A DNA stretch of 64,000 nt from NCBI RefSeq assembly GCF_900156865.1, contig NZ_LT732529.1:699056-763055 (forward strand), given 5' to 3'. Positions 53,075 to 61,901 of this stretch are shown piece by piece. Every line of letters begins with the position of its first letter. Position 1 is the stretch's first letter. The notes beneath the pieces are model-generated. The model did not search any database, was not told the origin of the DNA, and saw nothing but the letters and a program-made list of their open reading frames with translations. The stretch comes from Litchfieldia sinesaloumensis (GTDB lineage: Bacteria > Bacillota > Bacilli > Bacillales > Bacillaceae_L). The position numbers and the translations under genes were made by a program.

Positions 53075-55438
53075 GTGGGAAAAACAAAGCATCAGGGACC
53101 AATCAGTACAACAAAATTGCCACAACCAAAGCACTGGGTCAGTCCTGTTCCATTTGGTTTAGGAAAAGTGAAGCCAAAGCATATTCGTGATACGATGAAA
53201 GTCGCCTGGGAAAACAAGGACAATCTTGGGTATGCTTCACGTATTTTAACGCAAGGTGTTTGTGACGGATGTGCACTAGGTGTGTCGGGTCTTTATGACC
53301 AAACATTAAAGGGACCGCATATGTGTACAACTCGTTTAAATGTACTTCGCCTGAGTACTATGCCAGCGATAAAATCTGAAATTCTTCATGCAGATATTGA
53401 TGAATTGCGAAAGTACGATAGTACTGAATTACGGCAGTTAGGAAGAATTCCGTATCCGATGATTCGTCGTAAGGGAGAAAGAAAGTTTTCTAGAATCACA
53501 TGGGATGAAGCGATGGACATGATTGCAAACAAGATGAAGAAACTAAATCCGAAGCAATATGCTTTCTATCTTACATCACGTGGTATCACAAATGAGTCGT
53601 ATTATGTAGCGGCTAAGGTTGCTCGTTTTTTAGGTACGAACCATATTGATAACGCTTCCCGTATTTGTCATTCCCCGAGTAAAACAGCAATGAAGCGTTC
53701 CGTTGGTGTTGGTGCCTCAACAGCCAATTATCAGGATTGGATAGGGACAGATGTATTAGTTTTCTGGGGGAGTGTTGCTTCAAATAGTTCGCCTGTTTCA
53801 ACCAAATACATGTTAGAAGCGAAAAAACGGGGAACTAAAATTATTGTGATTAACCCTCATCGAGAACCAGCAATGGATAAATATTGGATACCTTCTAATT
53901 TGGAATCTGCCTTGTTTGGAACAAAAGTTGCGGATGATTTTTACCAAGTCAGCATCGGTGGGGACATCGCATTTATGTTTGGCATTATGAAACATTGGTT
54001 TGAGATGGAAGAAAATCAACCAGGTTCCGCAATTAATCATTCATTCGTTAAGGAACATGTGAATGGTTATGAAGAATTAAAGACGCATGCAAAGGCACAA
54101 AACTGGGATGAGATTGAGAAATCTTCGGGTGTGACAAAAGAACGAATCATTGAATTGGCGGAAACGTTAGCCAAAAGTAAAAATGCAGTGTATACATGGG
54201 CGATGGGTTTAACCATGCATTCGTTCGCAACAGATAATATTTCACAGGTCGCAAATCTTGCTCTGCTACGCGGTCACCTAGGACGAAAACACAATGGGTT
54301 AATGCCGTTTCGCGGCCACTCCTCAGTTCAAGGATCAGGTGAAATGGGAGCAGACCCATTTGTTCTACCAGGTGGGGAATTCGACGAAAAAAATAGAGAA
54401 CGAATCGAAAAGGTGTGGGGATTCGAAATACAAAAATGGCAAGGGGATATTGTTGGGGTCACCCTTGAAAATATTGTTCTTCCAGAGGAACATGAGCGAA
54501 AGGTAAAACTTTATTATATGTCCGGTGGGAATTTCCTAGAGACCATGCCAGATCCTGATTTTGTAAAGAAAGCATTGTCTGAACTAGATATACGCGTTCA
54601 CCAAGATATAATCTTAAACACTTCAACACTTGTTGATGCAAAGGAAGCAGTGATTGTCTTACCTGCCAAGACACGATATGAACAAGAAGGTGGCGGTACC
54701 TCGACGTCAACAGAGCGTATGGTGTATTTTTCACCAGAGATTCAAGGAAATAAAAATGAAATTAAAGAAGCGCGTGCGGAATGGAAGATTTATGTGGATC
54801 TCGCCAAACGGGTAAAACCTGAAACTGCACATCTGATTGATTTTAAGACTGGTCAGGAAATTCGTGATGAGATTGCGATTGCGAACCCAAATTACAATGG
54901 AATTCAACATCTTAAGAAAAAGGGAGATGTTTTCCAATGGGGAGGGGCATGGCTCTGTGAAGACGGTATTTGTCCAACTCCGGATGGGCGAGCTAACTTA
55001 ATACCTGTTGAAATTCCTGATTTCGGGAAAAAAGAGGAGCAGTTTGTCTTAACCACTCGTCGTGGAAAACAATTCAATTCAATGATATATAAAGAGGTTG
55101 ATCCATTTAACGGCGCTGGTCGTTATGATGTGCTAATCAACCCTGAGGATGCGAAGGAACTTCGTGTAGCGGATGGTGAAGCAATCGTTGTTCATAATGG
55201 TTTTGGGGTATTCCAAGGAAAAGCCAAGTTTGCGGATATCGCTCGAAAAAATTTAGGCGTACATTTCCCGGAAGGAAATTTTTTATTACCGAGGGGCCGT
55301 TATGAAAAATATGCTGGTATACCAGATTACAACATTGCCGTGTATGTTGAAAAAGCAGAACGCTTCAACGCAAGGAAAGACACGCAATACCAAGAAAAAG
55401 AAATTGCAGATGATTTAGACATTAGTCCACCAGCTTAA
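53075..55438 (+). CDS. Molybdopterin oxidoreductase alpha subunit, YdeP/FdhF-like
   Basis: A 787-residue molybdopterin oxidoreductase of the YdeP (TIGR01701-like) branch related to formate dehydrogenase alpha subunits. The N-terminus has GVCDGCALGVSGLYD near 65-79 but no classical CxxCxxxC [4Fe-4S] pattern of FdhF; RITWDEAMDMIANKM is near 141-155, HNGLMPFRGHSSVQGSGEMGADP near 407-429, and a molydop-binding C-terminal domain at about 640-770 with LTTRRGKQFNSM. GTG start after GAGGGGG. YdeP itself has an uncertain substrate and is linked to acid tolerance in E. coli, so formate oxidation is likely but not certain. Confidence 0.85.
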   Translation: MGKTKHQGPISTTKLPQPKHWVSPVPFGLGKVKPKHIRDTMKVAWENKDNLGYASRILTQGVCDGCALGVSGLYDQTLKGPHMCTTRLNVLRLSTMPAIKSEILHADIDELRKYDSTELRQLGRIPYPMIRRKGERKFSRITWDEAMDMIANKMKKLNPKQYAFYLTSRGITNESYYVAAKVARFLGTNHIDNASRICHSPSKTAMKRSVGVGASTANYQDWIGTDVLVFWGSVASNSSPVSTKYMLEAKKRGTKIIVINPHREPAMDKYWIPSNLESALFGTKVADDFYQVSIGGDIAFMFGIMKHWFEMEENQPGSAINHSFVKEHVNGYEELKTHAKAQNWDEIEKSSGVTKERIIELAETLAKSKNAVYTWAMGLTMHSFATDNISQVANLALLRGHLGRKHNGLMPFRGHSSVQGSGEMGADPFVLPGGEFDEKNRERIEKVWGFEIQKWQGDIVGVTLENIVLPEEHERKVKLYYMSGGNFLETMPDPDFVKKALSELDIRVHQDIILNTSTLVDAKEAVIVLPAKTRYEQEGGGTSTSTERMVYFSPEIQGNKNEIKEARAEWKIYVDLAKRVKPETAHLIDFKTGQEIRDEIAIANPNYNGIQHLKKKGDVFQWGGAWLCEDGICPTPDGRANLIPVEIPDFGKKEEQFVLTTRRGKQFNSMIYKEVDPFNGAGRYDVLINPEDAKELRVADGEAIVVHNGFGVFQGKAKFADIARKNLGVHFPEGNFLLPRGRYEKYAGIPDYNIAVYVEKAERFNARKDTQYQEKEIADDLDISPPA

Positions 55439-55449
55439 TATTTTTTTTG

Positions 55450-55481
55450 ATGCCCTCAAATCTATATTTGGGGGCATTTTT
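55450..55481 (+). terminator. Terminator of the molybdopterin oxidoreductase gene
   Basis: ATGCCCTCAAAT (55450-55461) pairs with ATTTGGGGGCAT (55466-55477), followed by TTTTTA. Confidence 0.85.
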
Positions 55482-55535
55482 ACGCAGGAACAGGGAATGG
55501 ATAAGAGTAATGTTCGATTTGAAGGGATGTTATAA

Positions 55536-55958
55536 TTGTTTTCGTTTCGTGGAGATGCACATAAAATCTATCTAAAACTAAAATGTCATGTAGAGCGGGA
55601 CCGGACCTTTAGCCATGTGAGGGATATGGAGGAAGTCCGAGAAATTATGGGCTTTTATGAGAAAATTGATTCAAAGACATTGAAAATTATTTACTATCGC
55701 ATGTTAAAGGAACAGAGCGGATCTGGGATCATTCCAATACTAATAACAGCAATTCCTTGGTTTTTATTTCTTTTTTCGAACCAATTGCAGAAGTTTTTAT
55801 TAGGAAAGGGATACTTATATCTGGTCCTCTTTAGTATCATTTATTTCTCGTTGCTCTTTTTCAGTGTAATCCTACATTTTCGAGAAAAAGCGTGGGCTAC
55901 CTTCCATATCAACATCATCTGTGACATATTGAATGAACGAAAAAAAGTTGGGAACTAG
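55536..55958 (+). CDS. Small membrane protein of unknown function
   Basis: A 140-residue protein with a charged, helical N-terminal half (about 1-62) and two hydrophobic segments (about 65-83 and 92-112). I recognise no family. TTG start, eight bases after GAAGGGA, and its own terminator support a real gene. No link to the neighbouring genes is evident. Confidence 0.6.
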   Translation: MFSFRGDAHKIYLKLKCHVERDRTFSHVRDMEEVREIMGFYEKIDSKTLKIIYYRMLKEQSGSGIIPILITAIPWFLFLFSNQLQKFLLGKGYLYLVLFSIIYFSLLFFSVILHFREKAWATFHINIICDILNERKKVGN

Positions 55959-55975
55959 CTTCCCAACTTTTTTGT
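55941..55975. terminator. Bidirectional terminator
   Basis: AAAAAGTTGGGAA (55942-55954) pairs with TTCCCAACTTTTT (55960-55972), between convergent genes. Confidence 0.9.
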
Positions 55976-57027
55976 TAATATAGTATCTGAATAATACCCA
56001 GTGTTAATATCCCCATCATGACGGATGAGAGTAACCCGACAAATAATGGACGTAACCCGGCGGATTTAATCTTTTTAAAATCTGTTCCTAGACCAACGCT
56101 TGCCATAACCATGATGATAAGAAACTTTGCAATGCCATCTGTTACACTTGTTACGGATGATGGAAGTGAGAAAATGGTATTGACTGCAACAGCTCCGGCA
56201 AAAAATAATATAAAGCTTGGAAATACCTTGCTAATCCTTAGCTTATTGTCGCTAGCTCCTTTAGATTTCATAGAAATATAGATGGATAAAAGAAGAGTCA
56301 CTGGAACGAGCATAAGAGTTCGAATTAGTTTTATAACAACAGAAGTATCCCCAGCAGTACTGCTATAGCTGTATCCCGCAGCAACCACAGATGAGGTATC
56401 ATGTATAGCTAACCCTGCCCATAGTCCAAAAATTTGATCTGACATTGAAAAAATCTGTCCTAAAAGAGGGTAAAATAAAACTGCCAGCACATTGAAAGCG
56501 AAGATGGTATTAATCGCATAAGCTGTTTCTTCCTCTTTTGCCCGAATAATAGGACTTGATGTTACAATAGCAGTAGCCCCACAAATTGCAGTCCCTAGTG
56601 CAACAAGAATTGGGATGTTCCCATTCAACTTAAAGAGCTTGGCCAAAATGAAAGTAAAAAGAATCCCAGTGATAACAGCCATAACAACTAGGAGAATTGC
56701 CTCATATCCAAGTTGGAAAATACTCGCATAACTCAGTCCAAAACCTAGTAGTACAATAGCAACCTTCAACAGTGTTTTTAACGTATAGGTTATTCCTTCC
56801 ATAAAGACAACGGGAATACTAAGGAAGTTGCGAACCAGTATTCCAATGATAATGGCAATTACAGCTCCACCTATTAAAGGGAAATCTTTCCCTAACGAGT
56901 TAGCCAAGACACCAATGATTAAAACGAGAGCCACACCAGGAAGCTTGTTTCGAAGCGAGTGTGTATGGTCTACTAAAGTAGATTTCTTTTCGTATGATTG
57001 TGATACTTGTAGATTTGCATTACTCAT
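55975..57027 (-). CDS. YeiH-family putative sulfate exporter
   Basis: A 350-residue membrane protein with about ten hydrophobic segments, of the YeiH/PSE family. Features: GIIVRNFL-type repeats (ILVRNFLSIPVVFMEGITYTLKTLLKVAIVLLGFGLS, in pieces, about 60-100), CGATAIVTSSPIIRAKEEETAYA near 150-172, and GLAIHDTSSVVAAGYSYS near 207-224. The family is thought to export sulfate or related anions, e.g. from taurine or sulfonate metabolism; direct evidence is limited. The start at 57027 is nine bases after GAGG; upstream ATGs at 57036 and 57042 overlap that site. Confidence 0.8.
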   Translation of the reverse strand: MSNANLQVSQSYEKKSTLVDHTHSLRNKLPGVALVLIIGVLANSLGKDFPLIGGAVIAIIIGILVRNFLSIPVVFMEGITYTLKTLLKVAIVLLGFGLSYASIFQLGYEAILLVVMAVITGILFTFILAKLFKLNGNIPILVALGTAICGATAIVTSSPIIRAKEEETAYAINTIFAFNVLAVLFYPLLGQIFSMSDQIFGLWAGLAIHDTSSVVAAGYSYSSTAGDTSVVIKLIRTLMLVPVTLLLSIYISMKSKGASDNKLRISKVFPSFILFFAGAVAVNTIFSLPSSVTSVTDGIAKFLIIMVMASVGLGTDFKKIKSAGLRPLFVGLLSSVMMGILTLGIIQILY

Positions 57028-57164
57028 GTCGTTCATCCTCATTTTTAATTTTACTTTATTAATAGTACCATAGGATGGACACCCTTCACAGGTTCATCTT
57101 CTTCCCTTATAATTAACTTAAACTTAGAACAATACGTCATGTGGTTGTGACACACATTGTATAA

Positions 57165-57196
57165 GAAAAAAAAAGAGGAAGTGATTTCTCACTTCC
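57165..57196 (-). terminator. Minus-strand terminator in the yeiH leader
   Basis: On the minus strand GGAAGTGA and TCACTTCC (57196-57177) enclose GAAA and are followed by T-rich sequence with nine T residues. It lies 140 bases ahead of the yeiH-like gene and 130 bases after the recQ start region, with no minus-strand gene before it. An attenuator or the end of a short RNA is likely. Confidence 0.65.
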
Positions 57197-57328
57197 AAAC
57201 ACGAACAGATAAAGAATAAGGAGCTAACACCACACTGTATAGTATGCACAAAGCTATTCGGACATGTGGGGTAGTACACTACGTCAAACACACATTTTTT
57301 TACAAATCTTACTAAAAAGGTGTTTTTT

Positions 57329-59116
57329 ATGATTGAACAAGCAAAACAAGTTTTACAGTCGTCTTTTGGATATCCTTCCTTTAGACCTGGCCAAGAAGCC
57401 ATTATTGAAAACATATTACAAGGTAACGATACACTCGCGATTATGCCTACTGGTGGCGGAAAATCAATGTGTTACCAAATTCCCGCACTTATCTTTGAGG
57501 GAACCACAATTGTCATTTCCCCTTTAATTTCATTAATGAAAGATCAAGTAGATACATTGCTCGGGGTAGGCATACCGGCAACCTATATCAATAGTAGTAT
57601 TTCTTTACAAGAAATCCAGGAAAGACTGCAGGATGCACGAGCTGGTCGCTATAAAATCATATATATTGCTCCTGAGCGACTCGAATCCTCTCAATTTCGA
57701 TCCCTTTTATCTTCAATCCCTATTTCAATGATTGCCGTTGACGAAGCACATTGTATTTCACAATGGGGGCATGATTTCAGGCCAAGCTATCGCAATATCC
57801 ATTATATGATTGCCGAACTGCCATCAAAGCCTGTGGTAGCGGCATTAACAGCAACTGCAACGGTAGAGGTAAAGAATGATATTTGCAATCAGTTGAAAAT
57901 TACTCCATCTGCTGTTTTTATCACAGGTTTTGCTAGAGAGAATCTTACGTTTAATATTCTTAAAGGTGAAAATAAGCGAGATTTTGTAAAAAGCTTTTTA
58001 AAAGCTAATAATAACCAATCTGGAATTGTGTATGCCGCAACACGTCGCGAGGTTAATGAGCTTCACTCATCCTTAGAAAAGGAAGGATTTTCAGTAGGGA
58101 AATATCATGCTGGACTTTCCGATGAAGAACGTAAACAAGCACAGGAAGATTTCCTGTTTGATACTGTGAATGTCATGATTGCGACAAATGCATTTGGAAT
58201 GGGAATTGATAAAAGTAATGTGCGATACGTCATTCATTATAATCTACCAAAAAACATCGAAGCGTACTATCAAGAAGCTGGACGAGCTGGTCGTGACGGG
58301 GAAAAAAGTGATTGCTATTTATTATTTGCTTCACAAGATATTCAGTTGCAAAAATTTTTAATTGAGCAATCGACAATGGATGAAGGGAAAAAAGAGCAGG
58401 AATATCACAAGCTGCAGCAAATGATTGATTACTGTCATACTGAAAAATGCTTACAACAATATATCTTAGAATATTTCGGAGAGAAGGAAAGCACTTCATG
58501 TGGCCGCTGTTTTAATTGTACGGATGACCGTGAAAAAATGGACGTAACAACTGAAGCACTCATGGTATTTTCTTGTATCAAACGGATGAAAGAGCGATTT
58601 GGAAAGACGATGGTTGCACAGGTATTGAAAGGCTCAAGAAGTAAAAAAATTCTAGATCTTGGATTCACATCTTTATCTACTTACGGTTTGCTTAAGCAGT
58701 ACTCAGAAAAACAAATCGTCGGCTTAATTGATTACTTGGCTGCAGAGGGCTATGTGAAGTTAACAAACTCCCAATACCCCGTGCTCGTACTCGATGCAAA
58801 AGCATTACCTGTCTTAAAAGGAGAAGTAAAAATCTTTAAAAAGGAACAGGTTAAGAAAAAGCAAGTTGTCTCTGACAATATACTATTTGAGAAACTACGC
58901 GAGGTTCGTAAGGAAATCTCGACTCGGGATAATGTGCCTCCATATATCGTATTTTCAGACAGCACATTACGAGAAATGAGTGAGGTAGCGCCAATAGATG
59001 AGAAGGAATTGCTAGAAATAAAAGGGGTTGCTCAAATGAAATTAGAGCGATATGGCGAAGACTTTCTCACAGCTATTCAAAAGTATGTTGAGGAAAAAGG
59101 GACAGCAGTTAAGTAG
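57329..59116 (+). CDS. recQ: ATP-dependent DNA helicase RecQ
   Basis: A 595-residue 3'-5' helicase in recombination and fork repair. Domains: helicase core (about 1-340) with Walker [12 protein letters not shown] near 45-55 and [18 protein letters not shown] near 143-160; motif [12 protein letters not shown] near 315; RecQ-C zinc module with four Cys near 374-400 (CLQQY...CGRCFNC); winged helix; and HRDC domain at about 515-590. Length fits full RecQ rather than the shorter RecS. ATG 57329 is used, eight bases after AAAAAGG. Confidence 0.93.
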   Translation: MIEQAKQVLQSSFGYPSFRPGQEAIIENILQGNDTLAIMPTGGGKSMCYQIPALIFEGTTIVISPLISLMKDQVDTLLGVGIPATYINSSISLQEIQERLQDARAGRYKIIYIAPERLESSQFRSLLSSIPISMIAVDEAHCISQWGHDFRPSYRNIHYMIAELPSKPVVAALTATATVEVKNDICNQLKITPSAVFITGFARENLTFNILKGENKRDFVKSFLKANNNQSGIVYAATRREVNELHSSLEKEGFSVGKYHAGLSDEERKQAQEDFLFDTVNVMIATNAFGMGIDKSNVRYVIHYNLPKNIEAYYQEAGRAGRDGEKSDCYLLFASQDIQLQKFLIEQSTMDEGKKEQEYHKLQQMIDYCHTEKCLQQYILEYFGEKESTSCGRCFNCTDDREKMDVTTEALMVFSCIKRMKERFGKTMVAQVLKGSRSKKILDLGFTSLSTYGLLKQYSEKQIVGLIDYLAAEGYVKLTNSQYPVLVLDAKALPVLKGEVKIFKKEQVKKKQVVSDNILFEKLREVRKEISTRDNVPPYIVFSDSTLREMSEVAPIDEKELLEIKGVAQMKLERYGEDFLTAIQKYVEEKGTAVK

Positions 59117-59214
59117 AACGTAGTATAAGGAGTGGCCCATTTTGCCTAGGACAATTAACCAAACAATCTTTATTTGAATAGTTCTGTAAGGACTATGAGT
59201 AAGGGGAGAAGCAA

Positions 59215-59715
59215 ATGTCCTATAATACAAATGATCAGCGCCAAAAAACGTTAGCATGGCATGAAACTCTTGAACTTCATGAACTTGTAGCCTTTCAGTC
59301 CATTGGACTTATGAAACTAAAGGATGCAATAGGGAAAGTTAAGGAAAAGGAATTGAAGGAACTATATCGACAAACCATTCGTGATTTGGAAGCAAACCTA
59401 AATGAGTTAATGGCATTTTATAAAATGGCGCCTCGGAGTGAAGTCGATGAAAGACGTCTTGATCCTGTATTTTACGCGGGCGACTTATTAGCTTTTGCAA
59501 AAACTTCTGTACGCAATTATGCAATTGCAATCACTGAAACAGCAACACCACAATTGCGAAATGTGTTTTCTAAGCATTTACAAAAGGCTATCGAATGTCA
59601 TGCAAGAGTGTTTAACTATATGTATAAGCATGGTTATTATCCATCGTATGATTTCGAAAAGTTGCTAGCCAATGACGTTACACTTGCTAGAAAGGCACTT
59701 TCAATGAAATACTAG
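59215..59715 (+). CDS. CotF-like spore coat protein
   Basis: A 166-residue, mostly helical soluble protein with ferritin-like helical repeats: [27 protein letters not shown] (in pieces, 13-38), [17 protein letters not shown] near 50-66, and a C-terminal [19 protein letters not shown] near 130-148. It fits the CotF/YhcQ type of coat protein. YPSYD-like endings are common in this family. Made late in sporulation in relatives; no sigma-K promoter could be identified by eye. Confidence 0.75.
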   Translation: MSYNTNDQRQKTLAWHETLELHELVAFQSIGLMKLKDAIGKVKEKELKELYRQTIRDLEANLNELMAFYKMAPRSEVDERRLDPVFYAGDLLAFAKTSVRNYAIAITETATPQLRNVFSKHLQKAIECHARVFNYMYKHGYYPSYDFEKLLANDVTLARKALSMKY

Positions 59716-59725
59716 TTCTATAATG

Positions 59726-59756
59726 AAAGGCACCTTATTAGTAGGTGCCTTTTTGT
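59726..59756 (+). terminator. Coat protein gene terminator
   Basis: AAAGGCACCT (59726-59735) pairs with AGGTGCCTTT (59743-59752), followed by TT and a T-rich tract. Confidence 0.9.
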
Positions 59757-59765
59757 TGTTTGTCA

Positions 59766-59996
59766 TTATAAAAGAAACAGCTTTTCTATTGCCAGGTTGC
59801 GTTCATGTTGTTCTTCTTGAGTTACTAAATCATATTTCTTTAACAAGTGAAACAATTCATTAAGAGCTTGCTGCGAACGGTCTTCTTTAAGAAAGTGAGT
59901 TGCTGTATTGTATAGTTCTTCTGGTAAGTAACTTTTTTGACTTTCTAGCTTTTTGATTACATCCTCTTTTGAGTGGTCAATTGTACATGCAGACAT
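59766..59996 (-). CDS. Small helical protein of unknown function
   Basis: A 76-residue soluble protein, predicted mostly helical, with blocks HSKEDVIKKLESQKSYLPEEL (in pieces) and ATHFLKEDRSQQALNELFHLLKKYDL. I do not recognise the family by name, though such proteins are common in Bacillus genomes. GGAGGTTAG precedes the ATG. The large repeat region begins upstream of it. Confidence 0.6.
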   Translation of the reverse strand: MSACTIDHSKEDVIKKLESQKSYLPEELYNTATHFLKEDRSQQALNELFHLLKKYDLVTQEEQHERNLAIEKLFLL

Positions 59997-60129
59997 AAAC
60001 TAACCTCCAATTAATTATGTTACTCTCAATTCTAACATGATTGGTAGGAGAGGGGCTTCTTTTAGAGAAAGTATGATCAGAAACTGTGTTGGCAACTCAA
60101 AGATTAGAAAAGGTTGGGAGAAGATATAT

Positions 60130-60625
60130 TGGCAACCGGCGTTACCAACCTTGGATTTGGATAAAATGAGGTGAAAGCGAAACCGTAAACTACGTTATCA
60201 TCCTTGCAGTTGGATAAAACTAGGCGAAAGCGAACCTGCACCCTCTGTTATCATCCTTGCAATTGGATAAAATTAGGGAAAAGCGAACCCGCAAAGTCAG
60301 TAATCATCCTTGCAATTGGATAAAATTAGGGGAAAGCGAACCCGCAAAGTCAGTAATCATCCTTGCAATTGGATAAAATTAAGGGAAAGCGAACCCGCAA
60401 AGCCAGTAATCATCCTTGCAATTGGATAAAATTAGGAGAAGGCGAACCAGTAACCTGCGTTATCATCCCTGCACTTGGATAAAATTAGGAGGTTGCGAAC
60501 CAGTAAAGGTCTGTAACATCCCCGCATTTGGATAAAACTAGGAGGTTGCGAACCAGTAACCTGCGTTATCATCCCCGGACTTGGATAAAACTAGGAGAAA
60601 GTCATCCCGCAACCCACGTTATCAG
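60130..60625. repeat. Tandem array A: 53-bp units
   Basis: Units begin TTGGATAAAA at 60157, 60210, 60263, 60316, 60369, 60422, 60475, 60528 and 60581, i.e. eight exact 53-base steps; a decayed partial unit precedes (about 60130-60156). Each unit continues TAGGxGAAAGCGAACCxG ... GTTATCATCCTTGCA. Units 3-5 are nearly identical; 6-8 form another subtype. Period 53 is not a multiple of three and is about five helical turns. The last unit breaks into array B. Confidence 0.92.
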
Positions 60626-61160
60626 CCAACTGTCAGTTGTACAAAACCCCCTGTTTGCCAACTGTCAGTTGTACGAGAACCCCTGTTTGCCAACTGTCAG
60701 TTGTACAAAACCCCCTGTTTGCCAACTGTCAGTTGTACGAGAACCCCTGTTTGCCAACTGTCAGTTGTACAAAACCCCCTGTTTGCCAACTGTCAGTTGT
60801 ACAAAATCGTTTACCAACTGTCAGTTGTACAAAACCGCTATTTGCCAACTGTCAGTTGTACAAGAACTCCTTTATGCCAACTGTCAGTTGTACAAAACCG
60901 CTATTTGCCAACTGTCAGTTGTACAAAATCGTTGTTTACCAACTGTCAGTTGTACAAGAACCCCTGTTTGCCAACTGCCAGTTGTACAAAACCGCTATTT
61001 GCCAACTGCCAGTTGTACAAGAACTCCTTTATGCCAACTGCCAGTTGTACAAGAACTCCTTTATGCCAACTGTCGGTTGTACAAGAACTCCTTTATGCCA
61101 ACTGTCAGTTGTACAAAACCGCTGTTAGCCAACTGCCAGTTGTACAAAACCCGCTGGTTG
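60626..61160. repeat. Tandem array B: 17 units of 28-32 bp with a perfect palindrome
   Basis: Units start CCAACTGTCAGTTGTAC at 60626, 60658, 60690, 60722, 60754, 60786, 60814, 60845, 60877, 60908, 60939, 60971, 61002, 61034, 61066, 61098 and 61129; a degenerate unit follows to about 61195. The core holds CAACTG-T-CAGTTG, an odd-length perfect palindrome. Unit lengths are 32 or 31 bases, one is 28. Filler sequences fall in a few recurring types. No forward stop codons occur in the units, which creates spurious open frames in all three forward frames. Confidence 0.95.
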
Positions 61161-61294
61161 TCACCCTGGTAGTTTGTACAAAACTAGGATTAAGCAAAAC
61201 AGAAAGTAATTAAAAACAACCTCAAGTGACTTCAACCACAACATTATTCATATCCTTTTGGTAAAATGGGGAAAGAAAACAAGGGAGGTGTGAG

Positions 61295-61795
61295 ATGGCT
61301 TATTATATTTGGATTTTCTTGAATGCTTTGCTTGTAATTAGTACATTCATATATATTTGGATATTTAGAACTCACGACTCACATATTGTCACGTTAGGGC
61401 AAGGATTTGCTCAGGTTGCGATTATCCTATTTATCATAAATGTAAATATGTATTTTATCTTCCTTGTGATTCGCCGAACAAAAGTGCGGAAACTGAAAAT
61501 AACGCTTGCTAGACTCTCAAGACTGATGATGAAATCGCATATAAAACTTGCTATTGTAGGAACGATTTTAATTGTTTTTCATGGAGGGATCATGTTTTTT
61601 AAAATTGGCGGGGTAATTGGGTATGGGCATCCTAAAATTATAAGCGGAATTGTAGCAATACTCTTTCTAAAAGTAACTCTTCTGGCAGGATATCTTCGCC
61701 ATAAGAAGTCTTCTGGTAGGCGGCGGAAATTTCATTATACGACAGCTTTTCTATTTACATTAATGTTTCTAGTGCATATATTTTTACCGATTTAA
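61295..61795 (+). CDS. Small polytopic protein with two H-x13-H helices, candidate di-heme cytochrome b
   Basis: A 166-residue protein with five hydrophobic segments (about 3-24, 35-60, 80-102, 110-130, 146-164). Two helices each carry two His residues separated by exactly 13 residues: His84/His98 (SHIKLAI...IVFHGG) and His149/His163 (FHYTTAF...LVHIF). This spacing is typical of bis-heme ligation in ferric-reductase-like and cytochrome b561-like membrane domains. No flavin or NAD domain follows, so a redox partner would be separate. GGGAGGTGTGAG precedes the ATG. The gene lies directly after the repeat arrays. Confidence 0.6.
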   Translation: MAYYIWIFLNALLVISTFIYIWIFRTHDSHIVTLGQGFAQVAIILFIINVNMYFIFLVIRRTKVRKLKITLARLSRLMMKSHIKLAIVGTILIVFHGGIMFFKIGGVIGYGHPKIISGIVAILFLKVTLLAGYLRHKKSSGRRRKFHYTTAFLFTLMFLVHIFLPI

Positions 61796-61802
61796 AAACA
61801 CA

Positions 61803-61874
61803 AAAGACCGCCCACATTTCCGATCTGGTTAGTCCCGCAACGAAGCGAAGTTGGAAGTGGTGGACGGCCTTACT
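61803..61874. terminator. Large hairpin between convergent genes
   Basis: AAGACCGCCCACATTTCC (from 61804) pairs imperfectly with GGAAGTGGTGGACGGCCTT (61853-61871). It can end the upstream gene and the convergent thioredoxin-like gene. Confidence 0.6.
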
Positions 61875-61901
61875 TATAGTATATGGTATTAGGGTAAACT
61901 T

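Noticed and set aside
60130-61195. CRISPR array
   Set aside because: The fillers between conserved cores are themselves repeated and only 11-15 bases long, no cas genes are present, and the 53-bp array is repeated over its full length.
60528-61213. Three overlapping forward open frames of 163-214 codons in the repeat region
   Set aside because: They lie in all three forward frames of the same repeats, arise because the units lack forward stop codons, and have no consistent ribosome-binding site. The unit lengths of 31 and 32 bases shift the frame at every step.
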